A DNA stretch of 64,000 nucleotides from Candidatus Harpocratesius repetitus (GTDB lineage: Archaea > Asgardarchaeota > Lokiarchaeia > Sigyniarchaeales > Promethearchaeaceae): the NCBI GenBank assembly GCA_021498095.1, contig JAIZWK010000001.1, positions 3,473,450 through 3,537,449 of the forward strand, given 5' to 3'. The translations under genes were made by a program, and so were the position numbers. This document shows positions 9,341-17,410 of this stretch, in pieces. The stretch's first letter is position 1. Each line of letters opens with the position of its first letter. Below the pieces are notes generated by a model. That model was given only the letters and a program-made list of their open reading frames with translations. It was not told the DNA's origin and did no database searches.

Positions 9341-10291
9341 TTAAGAAGAAGTATTTTTTGCCATTAAAGATTTTATTTTCTTTTCTAATTCATCAGCTCT
9401 TTTCTTTTCTTCTTCAGCTCTTTTCTTTTCTTCTTCAGCTCTTTTCTTTTCTTCTTCAGCTCTTTTCTTTTCTTCTTCAGCTCTCTTCTTTTCTTCTTCA
9501 GCTCTCTTCTTTTCTTCTTCAGCTCTTCGCTCTGCCTCTTTAGCTCTTCGTTCTGACTCTTCTGCCTTTTTTCTTTCTTCTTCGAACTTCGATAATAATA
9601 CTTCATTTTTTCCTTTTTTTAGTAGAATTAAACGGGATCGGGGTTTTGCACCTAAGTAAGTTCGATCAAGCTTTTTTAAAGCAAGATCAAATGGAATTTT
9701 AGCAGGTAAATCTATTCTAGCATGCTCATCAATTATTTTATCTTCAATTATCATATATTCATTTAAATCGATAGAAACATACGACCCTTTTTCATTTAAT
9801 ATATAAACACGTAAAAATGGATGGCTTAGCACCTTTCGAGCAATTGGATAAGGAAGAAAGATTATATAAACAAGAATCTTTAGTCTTCGACACGTTTCCA
9901 ATATTTCTGAAAGATCTTTTCTCCAAGTACTTTTTGAAAGAATATTAATCGCTAAATCAGGAATACGATTTTCAAAATCAGAAGCATTATATGATGGAAG
10001 ATCTTCAGGTATTTTAAAATTTAAAAATAATGAAATATCAAATTGAATATCTACCCTTTCACCTTCAATCGAAAAATAATGATGTAAATCCCAAATCGAT
10101 CGATGTTCAGGAAAATTAGAGCATAACACATCGAACAGGTACGAAACTTCTGCAGAATGAGGTTCACTTTCTCTACGACCAATTCTTAGTGGTTCTCTTT
10201 CTGCTTCTTCTCTCAATTCCTTTTCATATTCAGCATCCATACGAGCATGTCTTGTAGAAAAAAAATCAGATTTTTCACTATCTTGTGTCAT
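9341..10291 (-). CDS. Uma2-like (DUF820) protein with C-terminal coiled coil
   Basis: The central part (about 40-200) resembles the Uma2/DUF820 branch of the PD-(D/E)xK fold: 'RVDIQFDISLFL', then 'RIPDLAINILSKSTWRKDL' and 'YIIFLPY', which correspond to the family's PDL-x-ILS-S-x-x-RD pattern. Residues about 240-305 are a highly charged coiled coil of near-perfect 7-residue repeats (EEEKKRA). Coiled-coil tails on Uma2 proteins are frequent in cyanobacteria and uncommon in archaea. It could be a nuclease domain with an oligomerisation tail; activity is unproven. A 268-bp AT-rich region upstream presumably holds its promoter. Confidence 0.6.
   Translation of the reverse strand: MTQDSEKSDFFSTRHARMDAEYEKELREEAEREPLRIGRRESEPHSAEVSYLFDVLCSNFPEHRSIWDLHHYFSIEGERVDIQFDISLFLNFKIPEDLPSYNASDFENRIPDLAINILSKSTWRKDLSEILETCRRLKILVYIIFLPYPIARKVLSHPFLRVYILNEKGSYVSIDLNEYMIIEDKIIDEHARIDLPAKIPFDLALKKLDRTYLGAKPRSRLILLKKGKNEVLLSKFEEERKKAEESERRAKEAERRAEEEKKRAEEEKKRAEEEKKRAEEEKKRAEEEKKRAEEEKKRADELEKKIKSLMAKNTSS
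9395..9520 (-). repeat. Six tandem 21-bp repeats encoding the EEEKKRA coiled coil
   Basis: On the plus strand, the 21-bp unit AGCTCTTTTCTTTTCTTCTTC (single T/C variant in two copies) recurs six times without gaps. It encodes a heptad repeat in the Uma2-like protein. The near-identity at DNA level, including synonymous positions, indicates recent repeat expansion and likely length variability. Confidence 0.9.
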
Positions 10292-10559
10292 AAAAATCTC
10301 TCACTTTTTTATATCAAAATTATAATATAAGATGAATATTATTAAGATTACTAATAAAAATATGAAGTCTGTTGATTTATTAAGAACAACTAAATCTATA
10401 GAAAAAAATAGAAAGAACTACAATTTTGCGTAATTTTTTCTTCAAATTACAAAAAAATAGTGCTAGCTATTTCAAAATAATGATATCAAAAAGAGTATAA
10501 AAAAAGAATTGAAAAGAATAGTTTTATATAATTATTGGTTGATAAAGAGAAGTTAATCT

Positions 10560-11471
10560 CTAATCACGATTCTGAAGGGCATTTGCAATAGTTTCAGCCA
10601 AAGAAGCTTGCATTGCAATCGAATCTAAGGCATCAGTGCCAATAATTTCAGTTGTTCCAGCAGAGATCAATTTTACAACTGCATTCCCAATAAGTAATGG
10701 ATGCGTTCCTACTGCGTATATAGTTGTAGCTCCGCCTTTTTTAGCAATTTGGATTGCACGCGCCATGGTTCCTCCAGTAGCAATTATGTCATCAGCAATT
10801 ATCACATCTCTACCTTGAACGTCAATTTCACCTCTCATAGTAATTTGACCTGTTTTTACATCCCGCTTTTTCTCAAATTGAACCACAGGAATATTCTCAC
10901 CTAAATGGCGCGCAAATGCTCTCGATCTCTCAAATGCACCCTTATCGGGACAAATAACCACAGGATCAGACAATCCTCGATTTTTACATGTTTGAGCCAA
11001 AACTTCCATAGGATCCAAATTGAAGGCTGGAATATTTAATACTTCAAAAACTTTAGGTGCATGCACATCTACGGTATAAAATTCTGTGGCTCCAGCTTGT
11101 TCAATCCATTTTAACAACTCTTCAACAAAAATTGCTTCACCAGGTCGAAATACCTTATCTTGACGTGAATAAGCCAAATATGGAACCACTACACGAATAT
11201 GGGCAGGATTTAAGCGTTTTGCAGCACTTATCATCATAATGAGTTCCATAAATCGCTGATTCTGATCAGCTACAGCAGATGCTCCTGTAGTTTGGACAAT
11301 AATAACATCCTGCTCAAAAAAAACGGATTCTTCATCAATATCAAGTCGTAAATAACATTCTCCATCGGGGAATTTCTTATATTCGGTTGAGATTACGATT
11401 GCATCCAGCAATTCAGCCAATTTAACCGCTAAAAATTGAGAGGCAGGTCCTGCCACAACATATTGTTTCAT
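10560..11471 (-). CDS. prs: Ribose-phosphate pyrophosphokinase (PRPP synthetase)
   Basis: Clear PRPP synthetase: N-terminal 'VVAGPASQFLAVKLAELL', 'VVPYLAYSRQDKVFRPGE' catalytic flexible-loop region, 'VDVHAPK' and the PRPP-binding loop 'DDIIATGGTMARAI'. It transfers pyrophosphate from ATP to ribose-5-phosphate for nucleotide, His and Trp synthesis. I chose the ATG at 11471 (MKQYVVAG); the frame is open to another ATG at 11483, but that adds residues outside the family. It is divergent from the cyclophilin-like gene. Confidence 0.93.
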   Translation of the reverse strand: MKQYVVAGPASQFLAVKLAELLDAIVISTEYKKFPDGECYLRLDIDEESVFFEQDVIIVQTTGASAVADQNQRFMELIMMISAAKRLNPAHIRVVVPYLAYSRQDKVFRPGEAIFVEELLKWIEQAGATEFYTVDVHAPKVFEVLNIPAFNLDPMEVLAQTCKNRGLSDPVVICPDKGAFERSRAFARHLGENIPVVQFEKKRDVKTGQITMRGEIDVQGRDVIIADDIIATGGTMARAIQIAKKGGATTIYAVGTHPLLIGNAVVKLISAGTTEIIGTDALDSIAMQASLAETIANALQNRD

Positions 11472-11556
11472 AATTCTCATCAAATATTTCTTTTAAGAAA
11501 AAAATTCTTGTATAATGTAAATAACTTTAAAATTGAGAAAAACCTTTTGAAAATTT

Positions 11557-11955
11557 ATGTCACAATCAGAATTAGAAATTACATTAACATTCATCGGAAC
11601 CCCCCATGTTTTAAAGGGAAAACTTATTCGATTTCATGCTCCCTTAACAATTCAAGCCTTAATGGATAAAACTTTGGAAAAAGGATCATTTACATGCCGT
11701 AGTCGAGGAAATATTGGATTACCTAAAGCATATTGGATGCTTTTAGTCGAAATAAAACGCGGAGCAGAAAAACATGAATATAAAGATGTAAAAATTGGTG
11801 ATATTGTTTATTGTCCCAGACAAGATGCAGTTTATCTCATATACGCCCAACCAAAAATTTCACTGCCTGTTTATTATTTAGGTGAATTAACTGAAGGTAT
11901 TGATGCTTTAAGAAATATGAAAAATGGAACAATGGTTAAAATCGAAATTCATTGA
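11557..11955 (+). CDS. Cyclophilin-like fold protein (DUF369/COG2164)
   Basis: The 132-residue protein has the cyclophilin-like pattern of this archaeal family: 'LTIQALMDKTLEKG', 'VKIGDIVYCPRQDAVYLIY' and 'PVYYLGELTEGIDALRNM'. These proteins share the prolyl-isomerase fold, but their activity is not established. Its TGA stop (11953-11955) is directly followed, in the same frame, by the remnant of a HepT gene, so this stop also marks a recombination junction. Confidence 0.75.
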   Translation: MSQSELEITLTFIGTPHVLKGKLIRFHAPLTIQALMDKTLEKGSFTCRSRGNIGLPKAYWMLLVEIKRGAEKHEYKDVKIGDIVYCPRQDAVYLIYAQPKISLPVYYLGELTEGIDALRNMKNGTMVKIEIH

Positions 11956-12243
11956 ATCCAAACTTCAATTGAAGCGATGATTGATTTAGTTGCTATGGCA
12001 GCAAAAGAATTAGGTTTTCAAGTTCAAGATGACGAAACAAATATTCAAAATTTAACAAAAACCATGGGAATTGATAAAGAATTAGGGAATAAATTAAAAA
12101 AAGCAAATGGAATGCGTAATCTTATTGTTCATCGTTATAATGGTATTGAAGATAAACGCATTTTGCAATCAATTCCTGAAATAAAAGATTTATTAACAAA
12201 ATGGATTGATATAATTGAAGAAATCATCGGAACAAATAGTTAA
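11956..12243 (+). pseudogene. hepT: HepT toxin lacking its N-terminal third
   Basis: The frame from 11956 reads like the HepT (HEPN) family from the middle of the protein onward ('IQTSIEAMIDLVAMAAKELG') and keeps the active-site motif R-x4-H-x-Y ('RNLIVHRY'). Family members are usually about 130-145 residues; here about 45 N-terminal residues are missing because the frame meets the TGA of the preceding gene. The only ATG in the family region is at 11977, which would give 88 residues and lacks the first helices of the four-helix bundle. The MntA partner overlaps its 3' end by 29 nt. It is probably an inactivated toxin, although a short product is possible. Confidence 0.7.
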
Positions 12244-12658
12244 TATTCCATCAATTGATTATTTAAGAAAGAATCTTTATGAGATTAAAGATTGGTATGA
12301 GACTGTATGTTTTGGTTCTATAGTTGAAGGAACCTTTAGACCTGAATCAGATATAGATATTGCAGTAATCACTCGAAATCATGATAAAGACAGTAATTTT
12401 AAAATATTACTTAATTTATACGAAAAATACGGCTCTAAATTTGATTTTAAGATTTTCGAATTACTTCCAATTTATGTTCAAATTTCAATTATCCAAGATC
12501 ATTGGATAATTTTTGGAGATCCTTTAGAAATTTCAGAATATTTCTACTTTTATCGTAAAAAATGGGAAGATTGCAAACATCGAATTTTATCAAACCAATT
12601 CTCTAGCTATAGAGAGCGGTTAGCAATTATAAACTCAAGAAAAATTAAAAATAAATAA
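12215..12658 (+). CDS. mntA: MntA-type minimal nucleotidyltransferase antitoxin
   Basis: The 147-residue protein has the nucleotidyltransferase signature 'FGSIVEGTFRPESDIDIAV' (G-S-x9-D-x-D) and a third acidic position in 'YGSKFDFKIFE'. MntA antitoxins neutralise HepT, in studied pairs by adenylylating the HepT tyrosine of R-x4-H-x-Y. The start overlaps the HepT frame by 29 nt, the usual hepT-mntA order. The partner here is N-terminally truncated. Confidence 0.8.
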   Translation: MKKSSEQIVNIPSIDYLRKNLYEIKDWYETVCFGSIVEGTFRPESDIDIAVITRNHDKDSNFKILLNLYEKYGSKFDFKIFELLPIYVQISIIQDHWIIFGDPLEISEYFYFYRKKWEDCKHRILSNQFSSYRERLAIINSRKIKNK

Positions 12659-12745
12659 ATAAAGACTTAAGTTCGTAAGTCAAATTCCAACTTTTCAAAA
12701 AAAAAGCGAACTTTTTACTTTAATGTTTACTTATTATACAATATT

Positions 12746-12988
12746 GTGAGCAAAATAATTACTGTTAATCGAAAAGGAATGATTACAATTCCAGTTAATA
12801 TTCGAAAAAAATATAATATCAAAGAAAACTCTAAATTAGTTATTCTAGATATTGATGGAAAACTTGAAATAATACCGATTTATGAAGATTTTTCTAAATT
12901 ACAACAAAATTTATCTTCAAGAGAAAAAATTAAAGAAAGTATTAAGCAATCAATAGATATAGAATTAAAAATTGAGGGAGCAGATTGA
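12746..12988 (+). CDS. vapB: AbrB/SpoVT-type antitoxin (VapB)
   Basis: The 80-residue protein has the swapped-hairpin AbrB motif 'VNRKGMITIPVNIRKKYNI' at the N terminus, followed by 'SKLVILDIDGKLEIIPI' and a helical C-terminal tail that would bind the toxin. It starts at GTG. Its TGA overlaps the TTG start of the PIN toxin by 3 nt, the standard coupling for VapBC operons. Autoregulation of the operon is expected from the family. Confidence 0.85.
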   Translation: MSKIITVNRKGMITIPVNIRKKYNIKENSKLVILDIDGKLEIIPIYEDFSKLQQNLSSREKIKESIKQSIDIELKIEGAD

Positions 12989-13407
12989 AAGAAATTTGCA
13001 TTGATACTGGAGTATTAAGCATTTTCTTTTCTAAAAATCCAACTACTCAAGTTAGAGCCCTAATGAAAGAAATCTTACAAAAAAAGATTAATGTTTACCT
13101 CCCCAAACCTGTATTGATTGAATCATTTTTTCATCTATGTAAAATAAATGGAAAAGAAATTGCTAAAATTACACTTCTCTCATTTTTGGAAAAATATCCA
13201 TTAAATTTAGTTGAATTTGATAATAATTTAATTATCCAGGCAGGTCAAATAAAATGTCAACATCACAATACTCTGTCATATATAGATTGTATGGGAATTG
13301 CTATTGCATTAAATAAAAATATCCCGTTTCATACAACTGAATTAAATCTAAAAAAAATCCCACACAATCTCTTAAATAGATTGAAAATTGTTAAATATTC
13401 TTTTTAA
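12985..13407 (+). CDS. vapC: PIN-domain toxin (VapC)
   Basis: The 140-residue protein has PIN acidic residues: Asp in 'CIDTGVLSIFF', Glu in 'KPVLIESFFHL', Asp in 'LSYIDCMGIAIAL', and a late 'PFHTTELNLKKI' in place of the more usual T-x-D. VapC toxins are Mg-dependent RNases. Start is TTG, overlapping the vapB stop. Confidence 0.82.
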   Translation: MKEICIDTGVLSIFFSKNPTTQVRALMKEILQKKINVYLPKPVLIESFFHLCKINGKEIAKITLLSFLEKYPLNLVEFDNNLIIQAGQIKCQHHNTLSYIDCMGIAIALNKNIPFHTTELNLKKIPHNLLNRLKIVKYSF

Positions 13408-13412
13408 TTTAT

Positions 13413-13460
13413 CTATTCTTCAAATATGTTCTTCCTCTATTCTTCAAATATGTTCTTCCT
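13413..13460. repeat. Two tandem copies of a 24-bp pyrimidine-rich unit
   Basis: CTATTCTTCAAATATGTTCT followed by TCCT is repeated exactly twice between the vapC stop and the end of the convergent ATPase gene. The surrounding 110 bp are T/C-rich on the plus strand. This may serve as a bidirectional terminator region; that function is inferred only. Confidence 0.6.
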
Positions 13461-13522
13461 CTATTCTTCTTTTCTTTCTATTGTTCTATTCTTTCTTCTA
13501 ATTTCTATTTCTCTTTATCTAT

Positions 13523-16477
13523 TTAAAAAAATATTTTCTTCTTTCTTGCATAGACTCGAATCAATTCAAAAGCAATTGTGCTTGGTAAACAAAGTAAAAT
13601 GCATATCACCCAATCAGAAAAACTTAACGCTGTGAAATAAAAAGTGATATTCAGCGTTTCACCCATAAACTGCTGAAGGGGTAAACTGTAGATACCAATC
13701 ACGAAAATTATCAATGAAGGTAAGTAGAAGAGAAATTCCAACCATCCTAAATCTTTTAAAGAATCTAACAGAGAATAATTAATACGACGAATTTGCAAAG
13801 GCATAATTACTGATTCTGTAATAAATAATACCAGAAATCCCATAGTTCGTGCTTTTATTATTTGAGGATTTACAAGCATTTCAACTTTTTCTGGGGGTAA
13901 TTTCGGATATGGATTGTCAATTGAACCAGGATAACCGATATTCGCCAAATTTACATCATTGACATGAATTATATCAAACATACAGAAATAATAAGCAATC
14001 GCAATCGCTGCACCCATAAGAACGAGTTGAACGGCTAAAATTTTAAGAATATTTGGAGTAATTATTTCAGCTGAATTGCGAGGCGGTTCTTCCATGACTG
14101 TTTTTGCATTTTTTCCAAAAGTAAAACCGAATGAGGGAAAGAAATGAGCAGTTAGATAAATCAGATTAAGTTGCCAATAATACCACATCTGAAAATCGGG
14201 ATTTGCAGGATTTAAAGTGCTGGTAAATAATATAATGGCTTCCATAACTGAAACAAGCACAAAGAAATAAATTATGGAACGAATTTTCATAAATAATCCA
14301 CGACCTTCCTTAATTCCTGTCACAATAGTACTAAATGAATCGTCTGTGATAATCATATCAGCAGCTTCTTTTGCCACTTCTGTTCCTTGAATTCCCATCG
14401 CTAATCCACAATCAGCCATAGATAAAGCTAAAGCATCATTTACACCATCCCCACTCATAGATACGATTTTATCCATTGCTTGAAACCGTGAAACAATAAT
14501 TTGTTTATGTTCTGGTGAAACACGCCCATAAACTTTAGTTCGTAGAAAATCTTCATCAGAAAGCGTTTCAATTTGATTTCCTTCTCTTGCTAAATCGTGT
14601 TCGGGATCAAAAAGTCCAATTTTTTCAGCAATAGCTTTTCCAGTAGAAATACTATCTCCTGTAATCATTATCACATCAACATTAGCCTTTTTGCATTCAT
14701 CTACGGCAGAATAAACATCTTCACGAGGTGGATCTAAAATAACAACAAAACCTAAATAGGTTAAATCTCGTTCATAATGCTCACGTGCATTATCGGATTC
14801 AAAATCAACTGTCATTATAGATTTTGTTAATCGTCTATAAGTTAAAGAAAGAATACGATACCCTTCTGCGGCAAATTCTTTCATACGTTCAAGAATTATA
14901 TTTCGCATCTCTTCATTCATATCATATTCTTCTTCTCCCAAACGATATTTTGAACATAAAGGCAGAATCCATTCAGTTGCACCTTTACAAAATAATAAAT
15001 TGGTGTTTTCCGGAGTTCTAAATACTTTACTCATCCTTTTGATAGAAGAATCAAAACTAAATTCCAATAAAAACTGGTAATTAGAATATAAAGCATCAAT
15101 ATCGGGATGGTACTTTTTTGCCAAAACTTTCAAAGCTGCTTCTGTGGGTAAGCCCATAATATCCCAAGTTAACTTTTCTTTCTGATCTTTTCGAAGAGTC
15201 TTTACTATTCTCTGTTGAATTTGACAATTATTATTTAAATGACCAGATTCAATTAATAACGCTAAATGTGTATCATGAGAGTTTATGTTAATAGTCTTAT
15301 TATCGTCTTGCTTGATTATATTTCCTTCATAAGAATAACCTTCACCATCTACTTTATACTCTGCATCAGGAGTCCAAACGTGGACAACAGTCATCTCATT
15401 TTTGGTTAAAGTTCCTGTTTTATCAGTACAGACAACCGAAACACGCCCTAAACTCTCAGTTCGTGAGATTTCTCGAACAATAACGCCTTTTTGCGCCATT
15501 GTTAACACACCTGTAAGCAGAACAATAGTGGTCAATAGTGGAAGGTTGATCGGCATTATTTTCATACCAAGATCAATAGAATCAATAATGCCTTCTCTAA
15601 TGGTTGGTTCCCAAATAAATTCATCGTGAAGCCAGTAAATATAAAGTTTGTATATAACTGATGAAATAAGTAAAAAGACAACACCAATTCCTAAATATAT
15701 CGCAATATGATTCATTTTTTTACGTAAAGGAATATCACCTGTAGTTGATTCTTCTAATTTAGTACTGATTTTTCCAATTTCAGTTTCAGAACCTACTCTA
15801 ACTACAATTGCAGTACATTCACCAGAAGCAACAAAAGTTCCCAGAAATAACATATTCTTTTGATCTTGCAAAGGAATATCAATCCCATCTATTCCATGAG
15901 CAATAATGGATTTTTTAACAGGTTCAGACTCACCGGTTAAACTTGCTTCATCAATTGATAAATTTCGTGCTTCTATAATTCGACAATCAGCAGGAATCTT
16001 ATCACCTGGATGCAGCTGAACAATATCACCAACAGTAATTTTACTTGTAGGTAATTCGATATATTCTCCATTACGAAGAACATAAGTAGTTGCTTCACTT
16101 AACTGTTTCAATGCTTGTAACTGCTTTTCTGCTCTTAACTGTTGAACAATTGCAACAATCGCATTTGCTCCAAGAATAATAAAAGTTGGAACAGTTCGTT
16201 GAATATCACCTAAAATCCACATCAAAAAAGCACTGACAAGATAAATAATAATGAGTAAATTGATAATTGGGGCAATGACTACCTTATAAAAGGAGCGTTT
16301 AACTTTTTTTAATTCATTTAGCCCATATTTTGTGAGATTTTGCTCTACTTGGGATGGAGAAAGCCCGGTTTTAGGATCCGCATTATACAATTTAATAATT
16401 TCAGATAATTCCATTGAATAAAATGGAGTAATGGGTCGTGCCAAAGTTTCTTCTTCTATAGTAGCCATATACTTCAA
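13523..16477 (-). CDS. P-type ATPase of the P2/P3 cation-pump type, atypical
   Basis: The 984-residue protein has all core P-type elements: actuator 'ASLTGESEPV', phosphorylation site 'CTDKTGTLT', 'MITGDSISTGKAIAEKIGL' and the hinge 'GDGVNDALALSMADCGLAMG', plus about ten membrane helices and a cation-ATPase N-terminal domain. Ion-site residues differ from SERCA-type Ca pumps: M4 has P-I-N-L-P where P2A pumps have P-E-G-L-P. M6 has 'NLIYLTAHFFPS' where SERCA has N-x2-T-D-G-x-P, so the key Asp is absent. The usual APAL after the hinge is ALAL. The transported ion therefore cannot be named. The gene is monocistronic and convergent with vapBC. Confidence 0.88.
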   Translation of the reverse strand: MKYMATIEEETLARPITPFYSMELSEIIKLYNADPKTGLSPSQVEQNLTKYGLNELKKVKRSFYKVVIAPIINLLIIIYLVSAFLMWILGDIQRTVPTFIILGANAIVAIVQQLRAEKQLQALKQLSEATTYVLRNGEYIELPTSKITVGDIVQLHPGDKIPADCRIIEARNLSIDEASLTGESEPVKKSIIAHGIDGIDIPLQDQKNMLFLGTFVASGECTAIVVRVGSETEIGKISTKLEESTTGDIPLRKKMNHIAIYLGIGVVFLLISSVIYKLYIYWLHDEFIWEPTIREGIIDSIDLGMKIMPINLPLLTTIVLLTGVLTMAQKGVIVREISRTESLGRVSVVCTDKTGTLTKNEMTVVHVWTPDAEYKVDGEGYSYEGNIIKQDDNKTININSHDTHLALLIESGHLNNNCQIQQRIVKTLRKDQKEKLTWDIMGLPTEAALKVLAKKYHPDIDALYSNYQFLLEFSFDSSIKRMSKVFRTPENTNLLFCKGATEWILPLCSKYRLGEEEYDMNEEMRNIILERMKEFAAEGYRILSLTYRRLTKSIMTVDFESDNAREHYERDLTYLGFVVILDPPREDVYSAVDECKKANVDVIMITGDSISTGKAIAEKIGLFDPEHDLAREGNQIETLSDEDFLRTKVYGRVSPEHKQIIVSRFQAMDKIVSMSGDGVNDALALSMADCGLAMGIQGTEVAKEAADMIITDDSFSTIVTGIKEGRGLFMKIRSIIYFFVLVSVMEAIILFTSTLNPANPDFQMWYYWQLNLIYLTAHFFPSFGFTFGKNAKTVMEEPPRNSAEIITPNILKILAVQLVLMGAAIAIAYYFCMFDIIHVNDVNLANIGYPGSIDNPYPKLPPEKVEMLVNPQIIKARTMGFLVLFITESVIMPLQIRRINYSLLDSLKDLGWLEFLFYLPSLIIFVIGIYSLPLQQFMGETLNITFYFTALSFSDWVICILLCLPSTIAFELIRVYARKKKIFF

Positions 16478-16926
16478 CCGTAAAAAATTTCAGTTTTGAT
16501 CTGAAATTAAATATATAATTAGTTGTTTAGAGATTCGTAAAAAGACTTACATTTCTTAAAAAGCAATTAATTTATGAGGATCTAGCAATTTTTATAATTT
16601 TAAAGATTTTTGATTTTTTAGCTCAAGATTACTCTGATTTTATATTTTTATCCCTTTTTTATTTTAGTCGGGTGTTTTGGATTATTATTTGTTGTAATAT
16701 TGAAGAAAATGAAGGACAACTTGGACTGCATTTGCATATTAATTGTTTATAATGAATTGATAAAAAAGCAATCTATTTTAATGACGAACAAATTGTATTC
16801 AAACGATTATTTTTTCCTGATCAAATATGATCAACCAAAATCGCTATTGGTTAAATCATAAAAATAATTCCATCTATTTAAATCTTTGGAAAGAAAATTC
16901 AGAGAAAAATGCCTAAAGTCCACTGA
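16478..16926. other. Intergenic region with nothing recognisable
   Basis: This AT-rich stretch of about 450 bp upstream of the ATPase gene has stop codons in all frames and no conserved peptide. It must contain the ATPase promoter on the minus strand, but no convincing BRE/TATA pair stands out. Confidence 0.4.
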
Positions 16927-17169
16927 AATGCCCAGAATTTATATGAGCATAAAGGAAATAGAAAAAATGTAATTGATAGTATTACTGCTTTAATCAGACA
17001 ACTAAGAAATATCAAAGAAGTTCCACCAAATGGTTTGATTATGTATTCAGGTCAAATTCCCAAAGATAATAAACTAAGAAGTGAAAAAACCGAACTTTAC
17101 ATAATCGAACCGCCCGAACCAGTAACTACTTTTAAATATTATTGCGCTTCTGAATTTCTCTGTAATTGA
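16927..17169 (+). pseudogene. prf1: Fragment of peptide chain release factor aRF1 (N-terminal domain)
   Basis: The frame between a TGA at 16924-16926 and a TGA at 17167-17169 encodes an 80-residue piece of archaeal/eukaryotic class I release factor: 'NRKNVIDSITALIRQL' corresponds to the N-x2-R-x-V-x-x-A-I helix of eRF1, and 'KEVPPNGLIMYSGQIP' to the P-P-N-G-L-x-x-y-x-G strand. The fragment lacks the N-terminal TASNIKS region, the GGQ domain and the C-terminal domain. It is a relic of a displaced or duplicated gene. Confidence 0.75.
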
Positions 17170-17204
17170 ATCTGTTTTTTTAATGGGAGTTCTTTACGAA
17201 ATAT

Positions 17205-17257
17205 TCGAATTCTTTGATATTATATTTTTTCCGAAAAATTTTTATATGAAATATTAA
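17205..17257 (+). promoter_or_regulatory. Repeated promoter-like block, copy 1
   Basis: The core CCGAAAAATTTTTATATG (17231-17248) is a good BRE plus TATA box. About 52 bp around it are nearly identical to 19141-19192. It lies about 90 bp upstream of the remnant of the first peptidase gene and about 165 bp upstream of the first anchor gene. It may have come with a mobile element or been copied with the locus. Confidence 0.5.
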
Positions 17258-17317
17258 CAACCATTAAGAAATGACAGTATAAAACCAAATAAGAATTCAG
17301 TTTTTTTATGAATGTCC

Positions 17318-17369
17318 ACAATTGTCGTATTGAATTTTGCATCAGCTATAAAAATAAGCGAAAAAATCA
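17318..17369 (+). pseudogene. Deletion scar of a third clan-CD peptidase gene
   Basis: About 44 bp (17318-17361) match the signal-peptide region of the downstream peptidase copy (20798-20841; encoding '..VVLNSASAIKTSG'), with three or four substitutions. A few bases later the sequence jumps to TTATAAATGAATAAAGGAAA, which is identical to the 3' end of that same peptidase gene plus its spacer (from 22136). The simplest reading is an internal deletion of about 1.3 kb that removed peptidase copy 1 and left its anchor gene intact. Confidence 0.7.
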
Positions 17370-17410
17370 TTATAAATGAATAAAGGAAAATTATAGGAGT
17401 GAAAATTATC

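Noticed and set aside
9358-9606. Leu/Phe/Ser-rich plus-strand and Lys-rich alternative minus-strand ORFs over the Uma2 repeat
   Set aside because: They are other-frame readings of the 21-bp repeat; only the EEEKKRA frame continues into a recognisable domain.
13413-13460. Possible start of a CRISPR array
   Set aside because: Only two directly adjoining 24-bp copies without spacers; it is a simple tandem duplication. No other regularly spaced repeats were seen in the window.
13426-13635. Plus-strand ORF of 69 codons with 'MFFLYSS' repeats
   Set aside because: It is made by the 24-bp tandem repeat and then runs antisense through the end of the P-type ATPase gene; composition is not protein-like.
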